Assembly (NCBI RefSeq): GCF_009877425.1
Contig: NZ_WXEY01000028.1
Span: forward strand, 1-35,376
Source: Heliomicrobium undosum
GTDB taxonomy: Bacteria > Bacillota > Desulfitobacteriia > Heliobacteriales > Heliobacteriaceae
Length of the DNA stretch: 35,376 nucleotides
Direction of reading: 5' to 3'
The notes under the pieces were generated by a model. That model ran no database searches and had not been told where the DNA came from. It worked only from the letters and a program-made list of their open reading frames with translations. Position numbers and translations under genes: made by a program. This document shows, in pieces, positions 8,182 to 17,748 of the stretch. Numbering within the stretch: position 1 is the stretch's first letter; each line of letters begins with the position of its first letter.

Positions 8182-10287
8182 TCACGTTTTGAACCTGACC
8201 ACGATCCCCTGCAGTTGTTCCGACAAATCCAACTGGGCCGAAGCCACCTCCGCGATGCGGCTGAGGGCATCGCTGGCTTTCTCCATCTCCCGCCCGATAT
8301 CGGTGGCGCCCGTCGTCGTCTGCGTCGTCATGGCCGCCACCGATTCAAAGGCACGCGTCAGTTCCTCCACCATGGCCAGCACATGGCGGCTCATGGCGCC
8401 CGTCTCCCGGGCTACCCCCAGGAAACGATCGGCGTCATCCTGATACTGACGCCCGACTCCGGCAAAGCGATCATAATCGCCGCGTACCTTTTCATTGATG
8501 AAGCGGAGGATCTCGCCGGAATTTCCGACAAGATCACCGATGGCCAGGCGCACCTGATCAGTCACCGAGCGGATCTGGGCAACCGCCTCCGTCGACTGGG
8601 CAGCCAATTTGCGCACCTCCTCGGCGACCACAGAAAACCCGCGCCCCTGTTCTCCCGCCCGGGCCGCCTCAATGGCTGCGTTCAGCGCCAGGAGATTCGT
8701 CTGCGACGAGATGTTCGCCACCGCGTCAGTCAAATCGGAGATGCGTTCAACCACCTTCGCCTCTTCCATCGACCGGGCCATGTTGATGTTGATCCGTTCA
8801 CTCAATTCCCGGGCCGACTGCAGCGCCGCGTCGGCGTCGCTACGCAATTGCAACGCCCGCTCGCCCACATCGGAGGCTGTCCGTTCGGCCTCTTCCGCCT
8901 TACCGTTCAGATGGGACAGGGAGGCCGCCATTTCCTGGGCTGAAGCCGTGACCTCCTCCGTAGCCGCCGACACATTCTGGATCGACGCCACGATCTCCTG
9001 CGTCGACGCTGACACGATCTGCATGTTAGAAGACAGGTCGCGGGCCTGAAGATCCAGGGACTGTCCCGAATCGAACAAGCGCTGCCCCGCCTCTTTCAAG
9101 TGGCTGACGGTCTCACACATGGTTCGATTCATCCGATCAATTCCCCGAGCCATCAACCTGATCTCGTCTGTTCGCGCCAGATACTCTGCACGGACATCGC
9201 CAGTAGAAAAATCGTTCTCAGCCGCCCGCTCCAGCCGCAATGCGGCCAGGCGGATCGGCGTAGCGATCTGACGGGCGATCAACCCGATAACCAGGACCAG
9301 GAAAACCAGACCGGCGGCGCCTGCGCTCAGTTGCAGCAGCAACAGGCGTTTCGAGCCGGAAAAGACCTCATCGACAGGCACAATGACACCGATCGACCAG
9401 GGCGTCCCCGTCTGACCAATCGAAACGGGAACATTGATCCGAATCACATCCTTATGATACAAGGACGAGTATCCCTGCTTCGTATACACATCCCCCTTTT
9501 TCACGGCCTGGGTCAAAGCCGCCCCTGCCTCGTCACCGCTGTCGACGAGGGTCTTGCCGACCATGGACGCTTCCTTGTGGCTGACGATCGTCCCGCCGTT
9601 GGAGAGCAGTTGCAAGCTCCCTGTCTCAAAAACCCTTATGGCCGCATGCTCATCCTGCATGGAATTGATGGCCATGTCGATACCGGCGACACCGACCACC
9701 CGCCCGCCGATGATGATCGGGCTGACGAGCGAAGTGATAAAGTATGTTTGACCGTTGACGGGATACTCATAGGGTTCGATCACCTGCTCTTCGCCGGACT
9801 TGAGCGCCAACAGGTAATAGTCCCCCGGACCTGACTGAGCATAATCGACGAGCGGCTCCAGGTTGATCTTTCCACCAACTCGGGCCAGATAGGGGACCAG
9901 TCGTCCTGTCCCATCATGGCCGGCCGTCCCCGCAAACCGGCGGTCTTGTCCATCAAAGGCATCAGGCTCCCAGCAGGTCCAGACAGCGAGCACAGATGGG
10001 CTGTTGGTCAACACCTCTGTGAGCATGCCGATCACCTGATCGCGGTCGTGAAACCCTTTTTGCTTCAGCCCGCCGAGAGAACCGGCGAGCGCCCGGGTGG
10101 TGACGAGCGATTCCTCCAACTTGATCTTCACCAGGTTACCCTGCTCGCGCGCCAGGAGGAGCGCCTTTTCCTGGGCGCTTTCCATGACGATCTCGCGGGT
10201 CTTGACGATGCTGATGGCCACAACCGCCGAAAAGACAAGGGCCACCACGAGCAAGATGGAAAGGAGCATCCGCGTCTGAATGTTCAT
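8182..10287 (-). CDS. Methyl-accepting chemotaxis protein with dCache-type sensor
   Basis: A 701-residue transmembrane chemoreceptor that senses an extracellular ligand and controls CheA. A first transmembrane helix (about 7-27) is followed by a periplasmic-type dCache_1 domain (about 30-300, with [16 protein letters not shown] and [11 protein letters not shown]). A second helix (about 312-335) leads into a HAMP-like linker, then the signalling domain (about 430-690). The signalling tip contains [20 protein letters not shown] and [11 protein letters not shown] chose the ATG at 10287 because GGAGGT lies 7 nt before it. The ligand is unknown, though dCache domains often bind amino acids or other small molecules. 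A second, differently equipped receptor lies at 13693. A terminator-like hairpin stands in its upstream region. Confidence 0.93.
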   Translation of the reverse strand: MNIQTRMLLSILLVVALVFSAVVAISIVKTREIVMESAQEKALLLAREQGNLVKIKLEESLVTTRALAGSLGGLKQKGFHDRDQVIGMLTEVLTNSPSVLAVWTCWEPDAFDGQDRRFAGTAGHDGTGRLVPYLARVGGKINLEPLVDYAQSGPGDYYLLALKSGEEQVIEPYEYPVNGQTYFITSLVSPIIIGGRVVGVAGIDMAINSMQDEHAAIRVFETGSLQLLSNGGTIVSHKEASMVGKTLVDSGDEAGAALTQAVKKGDVYTKQGYSSLYHKDVIRINVPVSIGQTGTPWSIGVIVPVDEVFSGSKRLLLLQLSAGAAGLVFLVLVIGLIARQIATPIRLAALRLERAAENDFSTGDVRAEYLARTDEIRLMARGIDRMNRTMCETVSHLKEAGQRLFDSGQSLDLQARDLSSNMQIVSASTQEIVASIQNVSAATEEVTASAQEMAASLSHLNGKAEEAERTASDVGERALQLRSDADAALQSARELSERININMARSMEEAKVVERISDLTDAVANISSQTNLLALNAAIEAARAGEQGRGFSVVAEEVRKLAAQSTEAVAQIRSVTDQVRLAIGDLVGNSGEILRFINEKVRGDYDRFAGVGRQYQDDADRFLGVARETGAMSRHVLAMVEELTRAFESVAAMTTQTTTGATDIGREMEKASDALSRIAEVASAQLDLSEQLQGIVVRFKT

Positions 10288-10332
10288 GCCTCTACCTCCC
10301 TCATACACTTTCCCTTCTGCTTCTTCCTGATG

Positions 10333-10438
10333 TAAAAAAAAAGGGTGAACCGGCAGCCGGATCGGCCTGCCTGTCTCACCCTCGAGTCACTCACACACTA
10401 CGTATTCCGATATGATGCACTATCTTAAGAAGATTATA
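10333..10438 (-). promoter_or_regulatory. -10 box and terminator hairpin upstream of chemoreceptor 1
   Basis: On the minus strand, AGGGTGA/TCACCCT (10376-10382 with 10342-10348) followed by nine or ten T residues makes a strong intrinsic terminator 45 nt before the chemoreceptor ATG. A perfect TATAAT (10433-10438) lies upstream of it, with no good -35 box. Two readings are open: the hairpin ends the ABC-exporter transcript (stop at 10558), or it acts as an attenuator for the chemoreceptor. The sequence does not decide between them. Confidence 0.5.
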
Positions 10439-10557
10439 CGACAATTGTCATCATGAATATACTCGTTTGCAATAAATTCTTTCCAGATCTTATGTCACAT
10501 ACCAAGTTTTTGTGGAGATATCGAATTCGAATCGCAACGCCTCAACATTGCCCCTTC

Positions 10558-11313
10558 TCACTGGAGCAGCCGTTTCTCCATCAACCGCACCGGCGCCCAA
10601 GCCAAGGCCGCTGACAGCAAGAGGAGCACCAACAGGTGAACCAGCAAGACCGGCGCCGGGCGACCCAGCCCCAGTTGACGGACCACTTCGACACTGTGGT
10701 AAAGGGGATTCAACCAAGCGAGGTTCTGCGCCCAACCGGGCAGCGTGCTCACAGGGAAAAAGATACCCGAAAACAGGAAAAGGGGCGTCGAAAACAAGGT
10801 GATGTAATAATTGAAGTAATCGATATGCTTGCTCCATCCCGTAAAGGTGAGGGCCGCCGTGGCAAAAAAGAAGCCGTGAACCGGCAAAAAGGGCAGGATC
10901 AGCAGCGCCCAGGCGGAATGGACGAGGCCGAGGCTGGTAACGACGATCAGGATGACGGCCCCGAAAATGAGGCTTTTCAGAGACGCGAACAGCAGGTCGC
11001 CGAAGACCACATCAGCGACCGTGGCCGGCGTTCCCAGCATGGCATGGTAGGTTTTTTGGAAATGCAGCCGCACGAAGCTGCCGTAAGTGGCCTCAAAGGT
11101 GGCCGCCCACATGGCCGAAGAGGCGATCATGCCGAGCCCGATGAACTGAAGGTAACTGACCCCCTCGACCTCCTGCACCAGACTGCCGAGGCCAAAACCC
11201 ATGGCCACCAGGTACAAGAAGGGCTCGATAAAGTTGAACATCAGGTTGGTCATCCATGTCTTCTTCAGCACATGGAGATGGCGGCGAAACACCCGCCAAG
11301 CGTTAATCGTCAT
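10558..11313 (-). CDS. ABC-2 type transporter permease (NodJ-like)
   Basis: A 251-residue integral membrane protein with six predicted helices. The pattern FIEPFLYLVAMGFGLG (about 27-42), then FQKTYHAMLGTPAT (the cytoplasmic coupling-helix region) and LFLFSGIFFPVSTLPGWAQ near 180 is typical of ABC-2 permeases of the NodJ/lipooligosaccharide-export branch. It overlaps the ATPase gene by 11 nt, so the two are coupled and should form one exporter with two permeases and two ATPases. The substrate cannot be told from sequence. A polysaccharide, lipid or drug is usual for the family, and the neighbouring O-antigen-ligase-like gene makes a glycan plausible but unproven. Confidence 0.85.
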   Translation of the reverse strand: MTINAWRVFRRHLHVLKKTWMTNLMFNFIEPFLYLVAMGFGLGSLVQEVEGVSYLQFIGLGMIASSAMWAATFEATYGSFVRLHFQKTYHAMLGTPATVADVVFGDLLFASLKSLIFGAVILIVVTSLGLVHSAWALLILPFLPVHGFFFATAALTFTGWSKHIDYFNYYITLFSTPLFLFSGIFFPVSTLPGWAQNLAWLNPLYHSVEVVRQLGLGRPAPVLLVHLLVLLLLSAALAWAPVRLMEKRLLQ

Positions 11314-12235
11314 GGCCCAGGCTCCCTCCGGTCAAGGTGAGGTAAACGTCTTCCAGGTTGCTCGGACGGTGGATGCATCGGCGCGGGTTGAGCCCCAGCG
11401 CCGGGATTTGCTCCCACAGCCGGTCCCCCTCGTCGGTAAATAAGAAGGTCATCTCGCTGTGGATGACAGGATGAGCCCCCAGCCGCTCCGCCTCGGCGGC
11501 CAGACCCTCCGGCAAAGCGCTCGCCGGGATATTGACCTGAATCACCTCAGGGGGGATAAAGGTCTGCACCAGCCAGTCCGGCGCCCCTTCAGCGAGGATG
11601 CGCCCTTCGCTGATGATCACCAGCCGATCGCAGAGTTGGCTCGCCTCCTCCATGTAGTGGGTCGTCAGGAGCAATGTGATGCCGCGTTCCTTCAGTTGGC
11701 GCAACTTCTGCCAGACCAGATGGCGCGCCGCCGGGTCGAGGCCGGTTGTCGGCTCATCAAGGACGACGATCTTAGGGTCGTTGACGAGGGCGCGGGCAAT
11801 GACCAGGCGGCGCTTGAGCCCGCCCGAGAGGCTCTCCACATCGGCGTCAGCCTTTTCCTCAAGGGCCATGAAGTTTAGCAGTTCCTCCGTCCTAGCCGCC
11901 GCCTGCGTAGCGGAGATCCCGTAAAAGGAGGCGTGAACGAGCAGATTCTCCCGGACCGTCAGATCAGGGTCAAGGTTGTCCTCCTGGGGGACGATCCCGA
12001 GGTGGGCCTTCAAGGACGGCGGCGTCAGCGTCACCTTCTCGCCCATCAGGATGAGTTCCCCCGCATCGACGCGGGAAAGGCCGTAGAGCATCCTCATCGT
12101 CGTGCTTTTCCCGGCGCCGTTGGGACCGAGAAAGCCGAAACACTCTCCTTCGCGGATGCAGAAAGAGACGCCGTTGACAGCGGTAAAATCGCCGTAGCGT
12201 TTGACCAGGTTTTTCGCTTCGATGATCGCTTTCAT
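11303..12235 (-). CDS. ABC transporter ATP-binding protein (NodI/DrrA-like)
   Basis: A 310-residue cytoplasmic ATPase that powers the permease encoded next to it. Walker A GPNGAGKST lies at about 36-44, the Q-loop at VPQED, the signature LSGGLKRR (a variant of LSGGQ) at about 139-146, Walker B IVVLDEPTTGLDP, and the H-loop LLTTHYMEEA. The C-terminal about 80 residues form the extra domain found in NodI/DrrA-type exporters. The Shine-Dalgarno (GGAAGG) is about 11 nt before the ATG, a little far. It is the first gene of a two-gene unit. Confidence 0.92.
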   Translation of the reverse strand: MKAIIEAKNLVKRYGDFTAVNGVSFCIREGECFGFLGPNGAGKSTTMRMLYGLSRVDAGELILMGEKVTLTPPSLKAHLGIVPQEDNLDPDLTVRENLLVHASFYGISATQAAARTEELLNFMALEEKADADVESLSGGLKRRLVIARALVNDPKIVVLDEPTTGLDPAARHLVWQKLRQLKERGITLLLTTHYMEEASQLCDRLVIISEGRILAEGAPDWLVQTFIPPEVIQVNIPASALPEGLAAEAERLGAHPVIHSEMTFLFTDEGDRLWEQIPALGLNPRRCIHRPSNLEDVYLTLTGGSLGHDD

Positions 12236-12294
12236 GGGTTCATTGTCCTTCCTTCAGTTTAAAACGCTTGTGGCGAATTCTCTCCAGTATCGTT

Positions 12295-13503
12295 TCAAAG
12301 GGGGCGCGAATGCAAATGGCTGGCCGCAAAGCCAAGGATGATCCAGAATAGGGGCACGACCATGATCACATCGTGTAAAAAGAGCCCCTGAAGCACATAT
12401 CCCAGGATCATCGCGAAATAGATAAATCCCTCACCCGACTGCCAATTCATCAGAAAATAGCCTAAAAAACGGAGATACGCAATGAGTGAAAAGACTCCGG
12501 TCGTGATCAGGATTTCCAGAATGAAATTATGGGATTTTGTCTGGACCATCCCATTTGGCATACGGATGTTCGCGTACATGAGGTGGTCCGGCCCCAGGCC
12601 AAAGGCCCAATGCTGAGGAATCAGTTTTAAAACCTCTTTCCATATCAACATCCGAAAAGAACCGGCTTGATTGGAAAGCGTTACGGCATCGTTGATCTCT
12701 GCTTTCATGCTATAGGCCCTGCTGAGCAGAACGCCGTCCTTTGAGAACGCCAATAAGGCGGTGATGGCCAGGAAAATCATCATGATTATATAGATGCGTT
12801 TCCGCTGGAATGGGTCGTGGAAATGACGAACAAGGATCCAACTAAATACGACGAGAAAGGCGATCCATGCGCCCCGCGTATTGCTGACCAACAGACCGGC
12901 ATACAGCGTTGCTGCAGCAGCCGGGCTTCGCCACCCGGAAGAACGGATCGAAACAATCACTGCGGCGGGAAGAATCAGTACGAGATAGGCGCCAAGCCAG
13001 TTTGGATTCCCCATCGTGCTGTAGACTAGCCCGTCCAGATCGCTGTCGGGAACGAGATTGATCCCGTAAAACTGCAGGACCGCCAGAGTGGACACGATGA
13101 CTCCCGCCAAGAACATCCCGTTGAGCAGTTTTTCCCTTCTGCCTGTTTGATAAGCCAAGACAAACAAAACGGCGCAAAAGACATAGGTCATGTAGCCCGT
13201 GCACCGGTAGCTCCCCGTCCACGCCACTTTTGGGTCCGCTGCCAGCAACGTGGCGATCAGGGAAAACCCCAAAAAAGCGGCCAGCGGGATCAACAAGGGA
13301 TGGCGTATCTTGACTTGTTCCTTGAAAAGAACATACAGGGCCAGTGCGGAAAAGACGGCCAAATGGAAAAAGCGCATCTCAAAGTAATCCTGAATGGCTG
13401 GATTCGCCAGAAAAGGATAGACAGAGAACATGAACAACAGCATGCTGTATTTGATGTCTTCTAATCCCATCCGCCTAGAAGAAAAGCGTGTCATCCCGTT
13501 CAC
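12295..13503 (-). CDS. O-antigen ligase-like (Wzy/WaaL/PglL superfamily) membrane protein
   Basis: A 402-residue polytopic membrane protein with ten or more hydrophobic helices. The Wzy_C/O-antigen ligase region is the central part, with the long extracellular loop holding WKEVLKLIPQHWAFGLGPDHL (about 286-306; note GLGPDH) and SHNFILEILITTGVFSLIAY. The SHN-x-x-L-E motif is typical of this superfamily. Members polymerise or transfer lipid-linked glycans. In Gram-positives they may act on teichoic or exopolysaccharides or glycosylate pilins. Translation appears to start at the GTG at 13503, with GAGG about 8 nt before it. The next in-frame ATG (13494) has no good ribosome site. A standalone promoter was not identified. 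Confidence 0.8.
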   Translation of the reverse strand: MNGMTRFSSRRMGLEDIKYSMLLFMFSVYPFLANPAIQDYFEMRFFHLAVFSALALYVLFKEQVKIRHPLLIPLAAFLGFSLIATLLAADPKVAWTGSYRCTGYMTYVFCAVLFVLAYQTGRREKLLNGMFLAGVIVSTLAVLQFYGINLVPDSDLDGLVYSTMGNPNWLGAYLVLILPAAVIVSIRSSGWRSPAAAATLYAGLLVSNTRGAWIAFLVVFSWILVRHFHDPFQRKRIYIIMMIFLAITALLAFSKDGVLLSRAYSMKAEINDAVTLSNQAGSFRMLIWKEVLKLIPQHWAFGLGPDHLMYANIRMPNGMVQTKSHNFILEILITTGVFSLIAYLRFLGYFLMNWQSGEGFIYFAMILGYVLQGLFLHDVIMVVPLFWIILGFAASHLHSRPL

Positions 13504-13626
13504 ATCAACAACCTCAGTTTCACATCGATAACCTCCGCCCTTTGATTATACCATCGACAACGTTGAATTCCGCTAATCTACCATACGTTCGCACCTTAGC
13601 GTTTCGCTCATGCCGGGCGCACAACA

Positions 13627-13659
13627 AAAGAACCCCATGCCGCAAGGCCGGGGTTCTTT
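13627..13659 (-). terminator. Rho-independent terminator after chemoreceptor 2
   Basis: A 10-bp stem (AAAGAACCCC 13627-13636 with GGGGTTCTTT 13650-13659) lies 34 nt past the minus-strand stop at 13693. The A/T flanks on both sides allow either direction. Confidence 0.85.
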
Positions 13660-13692
13660 GTATCACTGTCATGTTTGTTTTGGTAGGGAACC

Positions 13693-15741
13693 TTATACGT
13701 TAAACCGCTTGATCTTTTCCAGCAAGTCCGCAGCCATCTTGTCCAGTTCCTCCATGGTCGCCCCGATTTCCTCCAAGGTGCTCGCCTGGAGTTGCACCCC
13801 CGTCGCCATCTGCTGGGCCAAAGCCGCCGAGGTCTGCGTCGAACCGGACAAGTCACCGATGGTCGCCGTCATCTCCTCGCTCAGCGCCGACTGTTCTTGG
13901 GCGGCGGCGGCGATCTCCTGGATTTGGCCGTTCACGCGGCCGACAGCGTCGACAATCGATTGGACCTTTGCCATCATGGCCTGGACCTGGCCGGACGTAG
14001 CGACGATCTGTTCCTCCGTTCTGTCGCTCATCGCCACAGCGTCCCGGGTCTTCGCCTGCATATCGGCGATCACATTGACAATCTCCTGGGCGGATTTCCC
14101 CGACTGCTCGGCCAGTTTGCGCACCTCTTCGGCGACAACAGCGAAGCCTCGGCCATGTTCGCCTGCCCGGGCCGACTCAATCGCGGCGTTCAGGGCCAGC
14201 AGGTTCGTCTGCTCGGCGATACCGGTGATGATGTTGACAAATCCGGCGATGCCTTCTGTCGCTTCAACCAGTTGGCCGACGACTGCTGCGATTTCCTTAC
14301 GGCTGGTATCCAGATTTACCACTGTTCCGGCGACGAGGTCCATCGTTTTCAAGACCTCTGCCGCCTGATCACTGACGATGGCGCTGTCATGGGAGGCCGA
14401 TGTGGCCGATTCGGCCACATGTTGGGCCGTTTTTGCCACCTCGTCGGAGCCCTTGCCTGCCTCTTTCAGGGCGTCCGCGTTATGAATGGCGTCACGGGCC
14501 ACCCCTTCGACGCCGGCGGAAACCTCGGCCATCCCTTTGTTGGCGCTTTCCGCTGCCTGGGCCACCTGTTCCGTCGACAATGTCATCTGATCCACGGCGC
14601 TGCGAAGACCCACGATGACCTCCCGGTTGGCGGCGATCATGGTGTTGAAACTCCGGGAAAGGTCACCGATCTCATCAGTTCCATCGATGTCCGAACGAAC
14701 CGTCAAGTCCCCCCGGCTGGCCGTCTCCATGAATTCCTTCAGCCGGTAAATGGGTTTGACGAGGGAGTTGGCCAGTGTCAGCGAGACAGCCACCGCGATT
14801 CCGGCGATCACCAGCCCTGCGATGATCAGCGTCGTAATCAAGCGGGCCGCTTCGGCGCGCAGGTCATCCACATTGACGCTGGCAACGATGTACCAGTCCC
14901 AGGGCTCAAAGTAACGGAAGATGGACAGTTTCTTTTTTCCTTCATAATCGTATTCCATCTTGCCGTTCTTCTCTTTGATTATCTGCTGGATGAAGGGCAG
15001 GTCGTTGCCGTTCTTGCCTTTCAAGGTGGGATGAATGATAAAGTCCCCTGCCGTATCCATGACAAAGGCATAGCCGTTCTGGCCGACTTTGATGTCAGCG
15101 ACGGCTTTTTCCAGGATCGGATCCTGTTCCTTGACGCCCACGTAAAGGGCGCCCAAGACTTTACCCTGCTTGTCCGTCAAAGGGGTATATCCTGTGATGT
15201 ACCAGCCTGTGACCACAAAGGCGCGGCCCTGAAAGGGCTGTTTGCGCAGGATCGACTGGTACACAGGCGAATCGCTCTTGATCGAGGTCCCGACGGAACG
15301 CTTCCCCTCTTTGTCGAGGACGTTCGTGCTGACCCGCACCAGTTCATTGTCATGCAGCAAAAAGACCGTCGCCGTCCCGCCGATCGTTTCCTGGAGCTTG
15401 TCCACATACGCCGTATCCAGGGTCAACCGCTGATTGCCGGCATACAGGGCCGGCAAGTTGTACTTGCCCACCTGCGTGGGCTCACCGACCTCTAGGCGGA
15501 CTTCGCCAAAGTCAGCCAATTCCGTTTGGGCCTCTTTCATGTTAAACCTTAGTTGTTCTTCCAGCGCAGCCTGGCGGATCCCCACCATGCTCTGGATCGA
15601 TTCGGTGATGTGTTCGCTGTCTTTAGCGGCTGCCCGTGTAAGGGCCTCATCGGCTTTCATCCCGGCCAGGACGCCGAGAACACCGGCGCAAAAAACCGTC
15701 AGGACGACGAAACTGGCGATCAACTTGTTTTTAATCCGCAT
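13693..15741 (-). CDS. Methyl-accepting chemotaxis protein with Cache_3/Cache_2-type sensor
   Basis: A 682-residue chemoreceptor. Transmembrane helix 1 lies at about 8-28 and an extracellular Cache_3-Cache_2 fused sensor at about 35-300 ([38 protein letters not shown] and LYVGVKEQ are typical). Helix 2 is at about 305-327, then HAMP ([20 protein letters not shown]), then the signalling domain with [20 protein letters not shown]. The C-terminus [11 protein letters not shown] matches a short relic at 18907-18948. I chose the ATG at 15741 because GGAG lies about 8 nt before it; the ten residues further upstream have no ribosome site. The sensor type differs from the receptor at 8182, so the two probably detect different ligands. 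Confidence 0.93.
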   Translation of the reverse strand: MRIKNKLIASFVVLTVFCAGVLGVLAGMKADEALTRAAAKDSEHITESIQSMVGIRQAALEEQLRFNMKEAQTELADFGEVRLEVGEPTQVGKYNLPALYAGNQRLTLDTAYVDKLQETIGGTATVFLLHDNELVRVSTNVLDKEGKRSVGTSIKSDSPVYQSILRKQPFQGRAFVVTGWYITGYTPLTDKQGKVLGALYVGVKEQDPILEKAVADIKVGQNGYAFVMDTAGDFIIHPTLKGKNGNDLPFIQQIIKEKNGKMEYDYEGKKKLSIFRYFEPWDWYIVASVNVDDLRAEAARLITTLIIAGLVIAGIAVAVSLTLANSLVKPIYRLKEFMETASRGDLTVRSDIDGTDEIGDLSRSFNTMIAANREVIVGLRSAVDQMTLSTEQVAQAAESANKGMAEVSAGVEGVARDAIHNADALKEAGKGSDEVAKTAQHVAESATSASHDSAIVSDQAAEVLKTMDLVAGTVVNLDTSRKEIAAVVGQLVEATEGIAGFVNIITGIAEQTNLLALNAAIESARAGEHGRGFAVVAEEVRKLAEQSGKSAQEIVNVIADMQAKTRDAVAMSDRTEEQIVATSGQVQAMMAKVQSIVDAVGRVNGQIQEIAAAAQEQSALSEEMTATIGDLSGSTQTSAALAQQMATGVQLQASTLEEIGATMEELDKMAADLLEKIKRFNV

Positions 15742-16035
15742 CTTCTCATCTCCTCTTCTTGTGTCGCCCAATTTTTCAATCCGGTAGGCAAAAACGGATT
15801 CTGGAACGATGGAAAAAACGGAACTCAGGCTTTATCACGAACACCTCGTGAATGCGTTTTTTAGAGCGATTAAGGATAATCGACTATCTCGGCTTACATA
15901 CAAGGAAGTTCTGCCTGTCATGATTGCTCTCGCAACTAACAATAAATAAATTATATAATTATCCCCATTAGTAAAACAACCGGATATTCTTTCATATATA
16001 GGCGCCCCTCATGCTTCACCGAATTGCAATATTAA

Positions 16036-16083
16036 CCAATTCGGCCGAATTGGGTTTACGCGCCTTTTTTTCTATGTTATCCT
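16036..16083 (+). promoter_or_regulatory. Promoter and 18-bp palindrome ahead of the c-di-AMP riboswitch
   Basis: A sigma-A-like promoter can be read as TTTACG (16055-16060), a 17-nt spacer, and TATCCT (16078-16083), placing the start of transcription just before the riboswitch. Directly upstream is a perfect 18-bp palindrome (16036-16053, half-site CCAATTCGG). It abuts the -35 box, so it could be a transcription-factor site. The stretch 15742-16035 shows no gene. It must hold the promoter of the divergent chemoreceptor, but I found no clear boxes. Confidence 0.5.
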
Positions 16084-16108
16084 TATAGAGTGAAAAGTTC
16101 ATAGACCA

Positions 16109-16227
16109 GCGCTGAGTTCCACAGGATGTGGAAGCGGGGGACCCAACTTTTTGGGGTGAATCCGGCAGTTTATCTGCTGGTAGGGCTGACTCTCTGGCCC
16201 GAATCCGACAGCTAACTTCGTAAGCGC
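16109..16227 (+). ncRNA. c-di-AMP riboswitch (ydaO-yuaA family)
   Basis: The aptamer matches the ydaO-yuaA class from memory of its conserved blocks: GCGCTGAG opening with a TTCCAC/GTGGAA hairpin, then GCGGGGGACCCAA, GGGGTGAATCC, GGTAGGGC, GCCCGAATCCGACAGCTAAC, and the closing TTCGTAAGCGC. The outer stem pairs GCGCT (16109-16113) with AGCGC (16223-16227). This class binds cyclic di-AMP and normally turns expression off when the messenger is high. It controls potassium uptake, osmolyte and cell-wall genes in Firmicutes. Here an intrinsic terminator follows at 16361 and then ablA-ablB. Confidence 0.93.
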
Positions 16228-16360
16228 CTTATGGAGAGAATACCCTTTGGCTTTGTCGCCGATGGGGTTGTATTGCGCTTTATTATTGTTTTTGAAGATG
16301 CCTTCACCGCATTGTTCCATAAACCCCCTTCCCCTACCCTCTGCTCCCTTTACGGAAACG

Positions 16361-16400
16361 AAGACTCACGCTGGCGATACCGGCGTGAGTCTTTTGTTTT
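16361..16400 (+). terminator. Intrinsic terminator, expression platform of the c-di-AMP riboswitch
   Basis: An 11-bp perfect stem (16361-16371 with 16383-16393) extends by about 3 more pairs, including one G-T wobble, around a 5-nt loop and is followed by TTTTGTTTT. It stands between the aptamer and the ablA start (16435). Ligand-dependent termination is the expected mechanism. The aptamer and terminator are about 130 nt apart, longer than usual, so an antiterminator partner must lie in the intervening stretch; I could not define it. Confidence 0.85.
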
Positions 16401-16434
16401 GCTCTTTTTTCAATTGAATACAAGGAGGATGGAA

Positions 16435-17748
16435 ATGACTGCGATAAGCAAACAATTCTGGCCCGAGGCCACGACTGAGCAATGGAATGACTGGCGCTGG
16501 CAGATGGCCAACCGCATCGACTCACTGGACCCACTGCAAGCCCGCATGGAACTTGCCCCGGAAACGGCGCTGGCCGTGGAACGCTGCCTGAAACACTTCC
16601 GTATGGCCATCACGCCCTACTACTTTTCTCTGATCAACCTGGAGGACCCCAACTGCCCCATCGGCCAACAAGCAATCCCCTCGCTCCATGAACTCTCCCT
16701 ATCGACAGCCGATCTCGAAGACCCGCTCCACGAAGAGGGCGACTCCCCTGTTCCCGGCCTGACCCACCGCTACCCGGACCGAGTCCTGCTGCTTGTCACA
16801 GACCAGTGCGCCATGTACTGCCGTCACTGCACCCGCCGTCGCTTCGCCGGCGCTCAGGACCGGGCGCGCAGCAAAAAAGACCTCATGCTGGCGCTCCACT
16901 ACATCCGCTCCCATCCCGAGGTCCGCGACGTGCTCCTGTCCGGAGGCGACGCCCTCTGCATCAGCGACGAGATGCTCGAATTCCTGCTCTCCTCCCTCCG
17001 GCAAATCCCACATGTGGAGATCATCCGCATCGGCACGAGGACGCCGGTGGTCATGCCCCAGCGGATCACGCCGGAACTGGTCAGCATCCTCCGCAAGCAC
17101 CACCCCGTCTGGCTGAACACTCATTTCAACCACCCCCGGGAGATCACCGCGGAATCGGAGCGGGCCATCGCCATGCTCGCCGACGCTGGGGTGCCCCTGG
17201 GCAACCAGTCGGTGCTGCTCAAAGGCGTCAACGACTGCCCCATCACGATCAAACAACTCGCCCAGAAGCTCGTCCGCATGCGTGTCCGTCCCTACTACCT
17301 ATACCAGTGCGATCTCTCCCGCGGCATCGAACATTTTCGCACCCCTGTCAGCAAGGGGATCCATATCATCGAGATGCTCCGCGGCCACACCTCCGGTTTG
17401 GCCATCCCCACCTTTGTTGTCGACGCGCCGGGCGGCGGCGGCAAGATCCCCCTTCAGCCGAATTACCTGATCTCGCAGTCGGAAGACCATGTGGTGTTGC
17501 GCAATTACGAGGGTGTCATCACCGTCTATCAGGAACCCCAGGACAAACAAAGCAGTTGCGAGCGTTGCGGCGAACAGCACTGCCACTCCAAGCACGCCAG
17601 CCGCGCCGGCCTGGCCAAACTGTTCCGGGGAGAAAAGGTAAGCCTCGTTCCCCAGGACAACTTTCGGGAGAAACGGCGCTTGAACCGCCTCAAAGCCGGC
17701 GAGGCTACCGCCGGCGACCGCCCCGTCGAAAGGGTGGTGAAGCACTGA
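16435..17748 (+). CDS. ablA: Lysine 2,3-aminomutase
   Basis: A radical-SAM, PLP-dependent enzyme that converts L-lysine to L-beta-lysine, the first step to the osmolyte N-epsilon-acetyl-beta-lysine. The protein has 437 residues. The cluster motif is CAMYCRHC (CxxxCxxC, about 124-131). GGDAL (about 167-171) is a conserved glycine-rich SAM-site motif. Substrate-binding acidic positions are seen in GVND (about 266) and VDAPGGGGKIP; the Lys of the GGGGK motif is the PLP lysine in the clostridial enzyme. A C-terminal Cys group (CERCGEQHC) resembles the zinc site. These features favour lysine over glutamate 2,3-aminomutase. AAGGAGG lies 6 nt before the ATG at 16435. The gene follows the riboswitch and overlaps ablB. 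Confidence 0.92.
   Translation: MTAISKQFWPEATTEQWNDWRWQMANRIDSLDPLQARMELAPETALAVERCLKHFRMAITPYYFSLINLEDPNCPIGQQAIPSLHELSLSTADLEDPLHEEGDSPVPGLTHRYPDRVLLLVTDQCAMYCRHCTRRRFAGAQDRARSKKDLMLALHYIRSHPEVRDVLLSGGDALCISDEMLEFLLSSLRQIPHVEIIRIGTRTPVVMPQRITPELVSILRKHHPVWLNTHFNHPREITAESERAIAMLADAGVPLGNQSVLLKGVNDCPITIKQLAQKLVRMRVRPYYLYQCDLSRGIEHFRTPVSKGIHIIEMLRGHTSGLAIPTFVVDAPGGGGKIPLQPNYLISQSEDHVVLRNYEGVITVYQEPQDKQSSCERCGEQHCHSKHASRAGLAKLFRGEKVSLVPQDNFREKRRLNRLKAGEATAGDRPVERVVKH

Noticed and set aside
8053-8943. 296-codon plus-strand open frame opposite chemoreceptor 1
   Set aside because: It begins inside the bidirectional terminator and is antisense to the conserved signalling domain.
13792-15495. 567-codon plus-strand open frame
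   Set aside because: It is antisense to the clear chemoreceptor gene. It has no ribosome site or family match, and comes from high-GC codon bias.
16099-16320. 73-codon minus-strand ORF
   Set aside because: It is the antisense of the riboswitch.
16806-17747. N-terminal extension of the ablB frame
   Set aside because: It lies in another frame of ablA and reads as Arg/Pro-rich noise. Family homology starts at 17748.
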